A stretch of 64,000 bases of DNA, from positions 61,759 to 125,758 of the forward strand of contig CAZWKQ010000007.1 of NCBI GenBank assembly GCA_964634005.1. The letters run 5' to 3'. The translations under genes and the position numbers were made by a program. This stretch comes from CAZWKQ01 sp964634005. GTDB taxonomy: Bacteria > Bacteroidota > Bacteroidia > Bacteroidales > JACABE01. The notes under the pieces were generated by a model, which searched no databases, was not told where the DNA came from, and worked only from the letters and a program-made list of their open reading frames with translations. This document shows positions 8,840 to 16,855 of this stretch, piece after piece. Position 1 is the stretch's first letter, and each line of letters starts with the position of its first letter.

Positions 8840-10288
8840 ATGTTAAGTCAAAGGCTAAGTCAGAAATTACAGCAAAAATTATCACCACAGCAAATTTTGC
8901 TGATGAAACTTTTACAAGTTCCGGCCATTGCACTTGAACAAAGAATAAATCAGGAAATTGAATCAAATCCTGCATTAGAAGACATTTCTGAACAACAATC
9001 CTTAGATAATGAAGATAATAACGAAGATGAAATCAATCAGGATAATGCCAACGATTACGATATAAGCGATTTCTTCGATGAGGATGAAATTGATTCATAT
9101 AAAGTTAAAGCAAATAATACAAGTAAAGATCAGGAAAATAAAGAGATTCCGTTTTCATCCGAAATAACATTTCAGGATTTACTCATAAATCAGCTATCAA
9201 TGATAGGGCTTAGCGACAAACATTATCAAATAGGACTTAATATCATTGGTAATCTCGATGATTCGGGCTATTTAGCAAGAGATATTAATTCGTTGGTCGA
9301 CGATTTTGAGTTTTCATTTAATTTAAAAACTGATGTAAAAGAGATTGAACAGGTTCTTGAAGTTGTTCAAAGCCTCGATCCACCGGGTATAGCTGCCAGA
9401 AATCTTCAGGAATGTATTTTAATTCAGTTAAAACGTAAGGAAGAAAAAACTCCCGCAATTAAATTGGCAATAGAAATAATTGAAAAACACTTTGAACGTT
9501 TTTCAAAGAAACATTTCGACAAGATTATTGAAAAACTTGATATTACTGAAAACGAACTGAAAGAAGCCATTAATGAGATTGAAAAATTAAATCCTAAACC
9601 CGGTAATACCGTTAGCAATTTCGGCCACAATTTTCATTATATTGTACCCGATTTTATTATTTCCAATAATAATGGAAAAATTGAGCTCACTCTTAATAAT
9701 AAAAATACTCCTGAACTAAGAATAAATCAGGAATATGCTGAAATGCTTCAGGGTTACGCTGAGGCTAAAGTTAAAACAGAACAACAAAAAGAAGCACTTC
9801 AGTTTATTAAACAAAAAATTGACTCTGCCCGATGGTTTATAGATGCTATCAAGCAAAGGAATAATACATTATACAATACTATGTTAGCTATAATCGACTA
9901 CCAAAAAGAATTTTTTGTTGAAGGCGATTTTTCAAAATTAAAACCTATGAAACTTAAGGATATTTCAGATAAAACTAATCTGGATATATCTACAGTTTCA
10001 AGGGTTGTAAACAGTAAATATGTTCAAACTCATTTTGGAACATTTCTTTTGAAAGATTTCTTTTCAAAATCGCTTACTAATGAGACAGGAGAGGATGTTT
10101 CGACTACTGAAGTTAAAAATATCCTACTACAATGTATTGAAAATGAAGATAAAAGAAAACCTTTGAATGATGATGAATTAACGGAAATGTTATCTCAAAA
10201 AGGTTTCAAAATTGCCCGAAGAACAGTAGCAAAATACAGGGAAAGTTTAGGAATACCGGTGGCTCGTTTGAGAAAAGAAATTAAGTAA
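8840..10288 (+). CDS. rpoN: RNA polymerase sigma-54 factor
   Basis: 482 residues with all three sigma-54 regions. Region I is Gln/Leu-rich (LSQRLSQKLQQKLSPQQILL). An acidic region II is rich in Asp, Glu and Asn (about 52-95). Region III carries the core-binding part and ends in the RpoN box ARRTVAKYRESLGIP, which contacts the -24 element. Sigma-54 needs an AAA+ activator; none is encoded in this window. The stop codon overlaps the next start by one base (TAATG), suggesting co-expression. Confidence 0.97.
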   Translation: MLSQRLSQKLQQKLSPQQILLMKLLQVPAIALEQRINQEIESNPALEDISEQQSLDNEDNNEDEINQDNANDYDISDFFDEDEIDSYKVKANNTSKDQENKEIPFSSEITFQDLLINQLSMIGLSDKHYQIGLNIIGNLDDSGYLARDINSLVDDFEFSFNLKTDVKEIEQVLEVVQSLDPPGIAARNLQECILIQLKRKEEKTPAIKLAIEIIEKHFERFSKKHFDKIIEKLDITENELKEAINEIEKLNPKPGNTVSNFGHNFHYIVPDFIISNNNGKIELTLNNKNTPELRINQEYAEMLQGYAEAKVKTEQQKEALQFIKQKIDSARWFIDAIKQRNNTLYNTMLAIIDYQKEFFVEGDFSKLKPMKLKDISDKTNLDISTVSRVVNSKYVQTHFGTFLLKDFFSKSLTNETGEDVSTTEVKNILLQCIENEDKRKPLNDDELTEMLSQKGFKIARRTVAKYRESLGIPVARLRKEIK

Positions 10289-10899
10289 TGGAAAATAAAA
10301 TAGCATCATTTATATCTTGGGTATTTCAGCCTCTTTGGGTACCTTTTGTTGCGTTTCTAATAATTTTTAACAGCAATGTTTATTTTGCAGAAATCTTACC
10401 TTTTGAGACAAAATTGACTGTTTTGGTAATTATTTTTATTTCTACCATTGTATTACCCGTAGCAGTTTTGTCAATATTAAAAATTCTAAAAATAATCGAT
10501 TCTTTACTACTTAAAGAGCGAAATCAAAGAAATATGCCTTATATTTTTATGATTATTTTTTACTATTTAACTTATTTTCTTTTGAGTAGAGCTTCATTGC
10601 CTATTATATATAGTCTTTTGGCTTTATTATCTACATTGCTGGTAATTATAGCATTTTTTATAAATCTATATTTCAAAATTAGTGTACATACACTTTCTTG
10701 GGGTTCGTTGACAGGTATTTTAGTTGGTTTATCGTACAGATATAATATTAATTTCTCTGCAATAATAATTTTATTAATATTTATAAGCGGTTGTGTGGCT
10801 TATTCAAGATTACAACTAAAAGCACACAGAGAAATTGAAGTTTACAGCGGTTTTTTTCTCGGATTCTTTTTTATGTCAGGAATGTTTATATTGTTATAA
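10288..10899 (+). CDS. PAP2-like integral membrane protein
   Basis: 203 residues with about six membrane helices. Towards the C terminus it carries a degenerate PAP2/phosphatidic acid phosphatase pattern: KISVHTLSWGSLTG and, about 40 residues later, SRLQLKAHREIEVYSGFFLG. In the family the two histidines and the arginine lie in the active site, so lipid phosphate phosphatase activity is plausible but unproven. The gene overlaps rpoN by one base. Its 3' end overlaps the convergent gene at 10894 by six bases. Confidence 0.7.
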   Translation: MENKIASFISWVFQPLWVPFVAFLIIFNSNVYFAEILPFETKLTVLVIIFISTIVLPVAVLSILKILKIIDSLLLKERNQRNMPYIFMIIFYYLTYFLLSRASLPIIYSLLALLSTLLVIIAFFINLYFKISVHTLSWGSLTGILVGLSYRYNINFSAIIILLIFISGCVAYSRLQLKAHREIEVYSGFFLGFFFMSGMFILL

Positions 10900-12003
10900 G
10901 TTTAAATCGGCAACATTTTTTCTGACAGGAAATTGCTCGTATAATTCTCCCGAATAATAAAAATCGAAAGCTATTGAACCAAAAGTGTATATTTTATCAT
11001 TTATTTTTATTTTTGAACCTCCTGTTTCCGGATTAGCTTTAGGTTTCGAAACTTCATAGCCCAAATTAAATAAAGTAGCTACTATTTCGGGTCTTTCTGT
11101 AATGTCAAATCCTGATTTTTTCCATTGCTGACAGATTTGTTTAATACATAAAGCACTATACAAATAAGAGTAAAAATGCGTTTCGGAAGTAAGTCTTTTA
11201 TAAATTCTGTCATTATCATTATTGTTATAATCAAGCAAATTTTTGTATTTGCTACCTAAATAAAATATTGACGAACTGTCTTTTAAATATTTTTCGGTTT
11301 TTAATGCTGTTTCTTCTTTTATCCCTGTAACTCCTAACGAGAATTTAGTTTCATTTGTAAGCATTTTAAGTGGTTGCATCCACCTTTTAAAAGCTTCTCT
11401 TGATGAATGAAACAAGCGAATTTGTTCTCCTATTAAAACCGAAACTATCATTCTTGAACTGACACCGGTTATATTAGATGCACTGTCAATAACTTTTTTG
11501 TCTTTAATAATTGCTTCTTTTAAAACTTCCCATTCTTCATTATTCATCCATTCATAGACACTCATTTTATTTTCAGTGGAAGTTTCATTATTTTTTGAAG
11601 AGTAGTCAATTTCATCTATTTTTTTTGTTAGTTCTTTATTGTCTCTAATTTTATAAAGTAATGCATCAAACATTTTTTCGGCAATACTAATATCTTTTGT
11701 AACTATCAGATTTTCATAAATTAATTGTGAATTAACCGGATAATAATCGTTTAGAATAAGTAATTTTGAAAACAATTTACTTTTTCTGATTTGTTCTTCT
11801 TTTAAATTATTAGATGTGTCAAACTTTTTTTCCGATAGGTTTTTAAAATATCTATCATTGAAATCGACACCGCCACCGGTTTTTGTCAAATTAAGTTTTA
11901 CTGCAAAAAAAACTGCAGTAAAAGTAAACCCGATAATGGCAAAAATTATTATTATAGATTTAAATGTAAGCTTTAACCACTTTTTATTAAAAAAATCAAT
12001 CAT
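10894..12003 (-). CDS. Membrane-anchored protein of unknown function, possibly lysozyme-like
   Basis: 369 residues with a single N-terminal membrane helix (about 12-36) and a large extracytoplasmic part. I do not recognise the family with certainty. The stretch SSRMIVSVLIGEQIRLFHSS, followed by helical segments and later TLFNLGYEVSKPKANPETGG, has the feel of lytic-transglycosylase-like domains, where a Glu after a hydrophobic helix is catalytic. A mid-protein Asn/Asp run (LDYNNNDNDRIY) looks like a loop. It is divergent from the patatin-like gene and shares a promoter region with it. Treat as hypothetical. Confidence 0.6.
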   Translation of the reverse strand: MIDFFNKKWLKLTFKSIIIIFAIIGFTFTAVFFAVKLNLTKTGGGVDFNDRYFKNLSEKKFDTSNNLKEEQIRKSKLFSKLLILNDYYPVNSQLIYENLIVTKDISIAEKMFDALLYKIRDNKELTKKIDEIDYSSKNNETSTENKMSVYEWMNNEEWEVLKEAIIKDKKVIDSASNITGVSSRMIVSVLIGEQIRLFHSSREAFKRWMQPLKMLTNETKFSLGVTGIKEETALKTEKYLKDSSSIFYLGSKYKNLLDYNNNDNDRIYKRLTSETHFYSYLYSALCIKQICQQWKKSGFDITERPEIVATLFNLGYEVSKPKANPETGGSKIKINDKIYTFGSIAFDFYYSGELYEQFPVRKNVADLNL

Positions 12004-12009
12004 TATTTA

Positions 12010-12027
12010 TAATTTTGTACAAAATTA
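12010..12027. promoter_or_regulatory. Overlapping divergent -7 elements forming an 18-bp perfect palindrome
   Basis: TAATTTTGTACAAAATTA reads the same on both strands. Each half is an exact TAnnTTTG -7 element: 12010-12017 points to the patatin-like gene (start 12085), and 12020-12027 on the minus strand points to the anchored protein (start 12003). Two polymerases could not occupy it together. No clear -33 element was seen on either side. Confidence 0.5.
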
Positions 12028-12084
12028 GATTATTTGCTTTATTTATCATAAAAAAACTTTATCACTAATACATAACAAGTTAAG

Positions 12085-14370
12085 ATGAAAATCAGTAAAT
12101 GGTTGGTAATTATTGTATTTATTATCTTTAGTTCAAAGTTTGTTTTTGGACAAAAGGTAGGCTTGGTATTAAGTGGTGGAGGATCTAAAGGATTGGCACA
12201 TATAGGAGTTATAAGAGCATTGGAAGAAAATGGCATTCCAATTAATTATGTTGCAGGGACTTCTATGGGAGCCATTATCGGAGGACTATATGCAGCAGGT
12301 TATTCGCCTGATGAAATGGAAAAAATATTTTTGAGTGAAGAATTTAAATATTGGATATCAGGTAAAATTGACCCAAAATACTTTTATTATTTTAAGAAAG
12401 AAATACCAAATGCATCGTGGATTGATTTAAGATTTAATTATAAGACAAACATCAAACCTAAGCTTCCTACCAATTTAGTTTCTCCGCATCAGATGGATTT
12501 TGCTTTTATGGAAATATTTTCCGGTACAAATTCTATTTCGGGGATGAGTTTCGATAGTTTATTTGTTCCGTTTAGATGTATGGCTGCTGATATATACCAC
12601 AATAAGCCTGTTGTGCTGAAAAGCGGTGATTTAGGGCGTGCAATTCGTGCCTCTATGACCTTCCCGTTTTATTTCAAACCTATTGAAATAGACAGTATTC
12701 TGTTATTCGATGGTGGTATGTACAATAATTTTCCTACAGATGTGATGTATGAGGAATTTTTTCCTGACATTATAATTGGCAGTAAGGTTGCCACAAATTA
12801 TCCCAAGCCCGATCCTGATGATATTGTGTCGATGTTGCAAAATATGTTGATGGAAAAAAATGATTATTCGGTTATTTGTGATAACGGAATTTTGCTTACA
12901 CCCAATGTTAAAAAGGTAAACGTAATTGATTTTTCGTATATACGTGAATTTATTGACAGTGGATATGCCGAAACTATAAGAAATATCGACAGAATTAAAT
13001 TTTTTGTTCAAGATACAGTATCACCCGAATTAATTAAAACAAAAAGGGTTGAATTTAATAATAGAAAAAAGCCTTTGGAAATTGGAGAAATTAAAATTGA
13101 AGGTTTAAATGAAGGTCAAAAAAAATATGTAAACAAATTGCTTTTGAATAAAAACAAAAACGAACTTAAAGATATTAAAAAAGAATATTTTAAACTTCTA
13201 ACTGACGATAAGATTGAAACAATTACACCAAAATTAATATACGATGATACTACTCAAAAATATAATTTACTATTGGATATTAAAAAAGATAAAAATTTTG
13301 TCGCCGATTTTGGAGGCAATGTTTCGTCAAGTCCTATTAATGAGGCATTTGTTCAACTTCAATACAAATATTTAAACCAAATAGCTCTTAGTGCAATTTT
13401 AAATACTTACATAGGTAAATTTTACAGTTCGGGATTGGCAAAATTAAGGTTCGATTTCCCTTATAAAACTCCATTTTATGCAGAAGGAAGTTTTGTAATT
13501 CATCAATGGGATTTTTTTAAAACCAAAACTTATTTTTTTGAGGATAAAACCCCTTCTTATCTTATTCAAAATGAAAAGTTTTACAATATTTCTGTTGGCT
13601 TGCCCATTTCAAATAATGCAAAAATAGTATTTAAATATTCCGATGCTAAGACAAGTAATGAATATTATCAAAACAATGTTTTTACAAGACAGGACACTTC
13701 TGATCTAACAGAATTTAACAGCAGAATTTTTGGGGTTTTACTCGATCATAATACATTGAATAAGAAGCAATATGCCAATAGCGGAAGCAGGTTTATGCTA
13801 AAAGTTAATTATATAAATGGTAATGAGATGTTTAAACCCGGTTCCACTACATTAGTTAAAAATTATTATGAAAAAAAACACAAATGGGTTGAAGCTTCTT
13901 TATTTTATCAGAAATATTTTCTGAAAAATTCATTTTATACACCCGGAATTCTATTGGAAGCCTTTTATTCAAATCAAAAGTTTTTTTCGAATTATACAGC
14001 AAGCATATTGTCTTATCCTCAATTTACCCCTGTTCCTGAGTCTAAGACTTTATTCTATCCTATTTTCCGATCGAATAAATATGGGGCATTTGGACTTATA
14101 AATGTTTTTAAGTTGTTTAAAAATATTGATTTAAGATTTGAAGGATATGTTTTTAAACCATATCATGAGTTAGCTTTAAGCTCCAATAATGAGCAGGTTT
14201 TTACAAAAAACAATTTTAATCCTCATTACGTAGCATCATCTTCTATGGTTTTTCATAGTCCGATAGGTCCGATAAGTTTCAGTTTGAATTATTATCATGG
14301 CACAGAACAGCCTTTATCGTTGATTTTTAATATGGGATATATTATTTTTAACCCTAAATCTAAAGATTAA
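12085..14370 (+). CDS. Patatin-like phospholipase with POTRA and outer-membrane beta-barrel
   Basis: 761 residues. A signal peptide (about 1-22) precedes a patatin domain with the oxyanion loop GGGSKG (31-36), nucleophile Ser60 in GTSMG, and catalytic Asp209 in DGG. One POTRA-like segment follows near 333-400 (LEIGEIKIEGLNEGQKKYVN), then a long beta-rich stretch with alternating aromatic residues that ends in Phe/Asn-rich strands, as in BamA-type barrels. This layout resembles type Vd autotransporter-like patatins (PlpD/FplA) and is frequent in Bacteroidota. It probably hydrolyses lipid acyl chains at the cell surface or in the outer membrane. Confidence 0.9.
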   Translation: MKISKWLVIIVFIIFSSKFVFGQKVGLVLSGGGSKGLAHIGVIRALEENGIPINYVAGTSMGAIIGGLYAAGYSPDEMEKIFLSEEFKYWISGKIDPKYFYYFKKEIPNASWIDLRFNYKTNIKPKLPTNLVSPHQMDFAFMEIFSGTNSISGMSFDSLFVPFRCMAADIYHNKPVVLKSGDLGRAIRASMTFPFYFKPIEIDSILLFDGGMYNNFPTDVMYEEFFPDIIIGSKVATNYPKPDPDDIVSMLQNMLMEKNDYSVICDNGILLTPNVKKVNVIDFSYIREFIDSGYAETIRNIDRIKFFVQDTVSPELIKTKRVEFNNRKKPLEIGEIKIEGLNEGQKKYVNKLLLNKNKNELKDIKKEYFKLLTDDKIETITPKLIYDDTTQKYNLLLDIKKDKNFVADFGGNVSSSPINEAFVQLQYKYLNQIALSAILNTYIGKFYSSGLAKLRFDFPYKTPFYAEGSFVIHQWDFFKTKTYFFEDKTPSYLIQNEKFYNISVGLPISNNAKIVFKYSDAKTSNEYYQNNVFTRQDTSDLTEFNSRIFGVLLDHNTLNKKQYANSGSRFMLKVNYINGNEMFKPGSTTLVKNYYEKKHKWVEASLFYQKYFLKNSFYTPGILLEAFYSNQKFFSNYTASILSYPQFTPVPESKTLFYPIFRSNKYGAFGLINVFKLFKNIDLRFEGYVFKPYHELALSSNNEQVFTKNNFNPHYVASSSMVFHSPIGPISFSLNYYHGTEQPLSLIFNMGYIIFNPKSKD

Positions 14371-14382
14371 ATAATCATAAAA

Positions 14383-14414
14383 ATTGGAATTTATATTCAT
14401 ATTATTTAATTTTG
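14383..14414 (+). promoter_or_regulatory. Candidate promoter of the DUF349 gene
   Basis: An exact -7 TAATTTTG lies at 14407-14414 and an ATTG -33-like element at 14383-14386, separated by 20 bases, the usual Bacteroidota spacing. It implies a 5' leader of about 125 bases, which contains the hairpin at 14471-14524. Confidence 0.45.
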
Positions 14415-14470
14415 CAGTATAAATAATGTTTACAGTCTAATAAATAAAATTTTAAGTAATTATTAACCAA

Positions 14471-14524
14471 CAGATTCTACTTATCGTAATTCCTTTTTTT
14501 CAAGGAATGAGAATTCTAAATCTG
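14471..14524 (+). repeat. Imperfect hairpin in the leader of the DUF349 gene
   Basis: The outer arms CAGATT (14471-14476) and AATCTG (14519-14524) flank an inner stem ATTCCTT (14489-14495) / AAGGAAT (14502-14508). The loop is T-rich. It lies 20 bases before the start codon and could affect translation; this is inference from pairing alone. Confidence 0.3.
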
Positions 14525-14544
14525 TATAAAAAAAACAGAAAAAA

Positions 14545-16566
14545 ATGGATAAAGTATCTTTCGAACCTGATATAAATCAGGAAGCAATTAATGAAAATAA
14601 ATTATCGACAGTTGAAAATACTGAAAAAATTGATAATTTAGGTAATGAAATTAAAAATGAAGTTTCGGAAAATGTTGAAAACCTGACGAATCAGGAAGAA
14701 ACAGAAGTTGCTAAATCGGTAGAAAGTAATGTTGCTGAAGTTACCGACTTAGGTATTGAAAATCAAACACAAGAAAATTTTAATGATTTTGAAGCAGCAA
14801 ATTCGGACGAAAGTTCCGATGATTCTATTGATGAAATTGAATCTTCTGAATTGGAAAAGCATTATAATGTTTTATCAAGGGAGCAATTGATTGAAGAACT
14901 GAATAAAATAGTCCAAGAAGAAGATATAAACGAAATTAAAAACAAGGTTGCTTTAATAAAAGTTGCTTTTTATAAAATAACTAACGAGGAAAAACAAGCT
15001 CATTACCATCAGTTTATAGAAGATGGCGGTAATAAAGAAGAATATACACCGGTAGAAGATGAGCTGGAGGTAAAATTTAAAGCAGCTTTCCAAATATACA
15101 GAGAAAAAAAACAAAAGTATAATGAAGAATTAGAAAAAGAAAAACTCGAAAACCTTGCTAAAAAACAACAAATAATTGAAGAACTCAAACAGCTTATAAG
15201 TTCGGAAGAAACACTTAAAAAAACATACGACGAATTTAAGGAATTACAGGAAAAATGGAAGGGGATAGGTCAAGTGCCGCGTTCGGAGAATAATACTATG
15301 TGGCAAAACTATCACTTTTTAGTTGAAAAATTCTTCGATAAAGTAAAGATAAATAAAGAATTAAAAGATTTAGACTTAAGAAAAAATTTAGAAAACAAAA
15401 TCCAACTTTGCGAAAAAGCTGAGGAATTAATTTTAGAGCCTTCTATTTTAGTTTCTTTTAAGAAAATTCAGCAGTATCATGAAGAATGGAAAGAAATAGG
15501 CCCGGTTCCTCAGGATAAAAAAGATGAGATTTGGGAACGCTTCAAAAACGCCACTGATAAAATCAATCAAAGACGTCAAGAACATTATCAAACATTGCAC
15601 GAGCAATACGAGAAAAATCTTATGGCTAAGACAGCTCTTTGCGAAAAGGCTGAACAGATTTTATCACGCGAATTCAAAACATTAAAAGATTGGCAAGATG
15701 CCACTAATGAAATGAATGAACTTCTCAAAATTTGGAAATCAATAGGGCAGGTTTCGAAAAAATATAATAATGAAATTTGGTCGAGATTTAAAACATATCT
15801 TGATACATTTTTTGCCAATAAAAGCGAGCATTTTGCGAAATTAAAAGATGAACAGGTTCATAATTATAATTTAAAACTCGATTTGTGCGTTCAAGCTGAG
15901 GCTATAAAAGACAGAAAAGATTGGAAAAAAGCAACTCAGGAACTTCTTGATCTTCAAAGGCAATGGAAAGAGATAGGCCCTGTTCCTCGTAAAAATCAGG
16001 AAAAAATTTGGCAGAGATTTAGAGCAGCTTGCGACGAATTTTTTAACAACAAATCGGCTTACTTTGCCAATATTAACGAAAATGAAAATAATAACTTAAA
16101 GCTCAAAGAAGATCTTATTGAAAAAGTTAAAAATTTCAATTTTTCTGATGATAGAAATGAGAACCTTCAACAACTTAAAGATATTCAAAGACAATGGTCA
16201 GAAATTGGTCATGTGCCTTTAAGTGAAAAGGAAAAAATTCAAAGCGAATTCAGAAAGCACATAAATGCTTGTTTCGATAAATTACGTATCAGCTCTAATG
16301 AAGCTGCTGCATTGAACTACAAAAACCGAATCGAATCTATTAAAGCCGGTAGTAACGGCACAAAACAATTGAGTAAAGAAAAGAATTTTATAACAGGCAA
16401 AATCAACAAATTAAAAGAAGATATTAGTCTTTGGGAGAATAACATAGGTTTTCTTGCTCATTCAAAACAAGCAGATTTGCTAAAATCTGAATTTGAAAAG
16501 AAAATTGAAAGCGCAAAACAGGAAGTAGCATTTCTTGAAGCAAAGCTCAAAATGCTATTAAGCTGA
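14545..16566 (+). CDS. DUF349 repeat protein
   Basis: 673 residues. An acidic low-complexity N terminus (about 1-110) is followed by at least five copies of the DUF349 helical repeat, each with a core like W+xIGxVP then about 20 residues to an aromatic-rich helix. Examples are WKGIGQVPRS, WKEIGPVPQDKKDEIWERF, WKSIGQVSKKYNNEIWSRF, WKEIGPVPRKNQEKIWQRF and WSEIGHVPLSEKEK. A coiled-coil C terminus follows. The protein is predicted cytoplasmic, with no signal peptide. DUF349 proteins are widespread in Bacteroidota and their role is not settled. It probably acts as a scaffold or nucleic-acid-associated factor, but I cannot assign a function. Confidence 0.9.
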   Translation: MDKVSFEPDINQEAINENKLSTVENTEKIDNLGNEIKNEVSENVENLTNQEETEVAKSVESNVAEVTDLGIENQTQENFNDFEAANSDESSDDSIDEIESSELEKHYNVLSREQLIEELNKIVQEEDINEIKNKVALIKVAFYKITNEEKQAHYHQFIEDGGNKEEYTPVEDELEVKFKAAFQIYREKKQKYNEELEKEKLENLAKKQQIIEELKQLISSEETLKKTYDEFKELQEKWKGIGQVPRSENNTMWQNYHFLVEKFFDKVKINKELKDLDLRKNLENKIQLCEKAEELILEPSILVSFKKIQQYHEEWKEIGPVPQDKKDEIWERFKNATDKINQRRQEHYQTLHEQYEKNLMAKTALCEKAEQILSREFKTLKDWQDATNEMNELLKIWKSIGQVSKKYNNEIWSRFKTYLDTFFANKSEHFAKLKDEQVHNYNLKLDLCVQAEAIKDRKDWKKATQELLDLQRQWKEIGPVPRKNQEKIWQRFRAACDEFFNNKSAYFANINENENNNLKLKEDLIEKVKNFNFSDDRNENLQQLKDIQRQWSEIGHVPLSEKEKIQSEFRKHINACFDKLRISSNEAAALNYKNRIESIKAGSNGTKQLSKEKNFITGKINKLKEDISLWENNIGFLAHSKQADLLKSEFEKKIESAKQEVAFLEAKLKMLLS

Positions 16567-16598
16567 TTTTAAACTTAAATTGATAAATTAATGTAATG

Positions 16599-16650
16599 AA
16601 GTAAGGTTTTTATTGTTTTGATTAGCTGGTAAAAACCTTACTTTTTTTAT
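16599..16650 (+). terminator. Intrinsic terminator after the DUF349 gene
   Basis: GTAAGGTTTTTA at 16601-16612 pairs with TAAAAACCTTAC at 16630-16641, followed by a run of seven T. It separates the DUF349 gene from rho. Confidence 0.85.
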
Positions 16651-16666
16651 AATATTCCAAAACAAA

Positions 16667-16699
16667 TTTGAATTATATCCGAAAAATATTATATATTTG
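16667..16699 (+). promoter_or_regulatory. Promoter of rho
   Basis: TTTG at 16667-16670 and TATATTTG at 16692-16699 match both Bacteroidota elements with the expected 21-base spacing. Transcription would start near 16706, giving a leader of about 150 bases. Long rho leaders often serve autoregulation by Rho itself; nothing here proves it. Confidence 0.6.
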
Positions 16700-16855
16700 C
16701 AGATTATAAATAGTTTTAAATCTAAAACTTATTAGTCTCAAATTTATTTCGTTTTTAGTAATTCGTTTCAATATAATCTGAATTTATAAATTGACTAAAA
16801 TAAAGTGTTAAATTTTTGCATTTAGGCAAAATAAATAATTAACAATCATAATATT

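Noticed and set aside
12703..13011. 102-residue open frame opposite the patatin-like gene
   Set aside because: Antisense shadow of a gene with full catalytic motifs.
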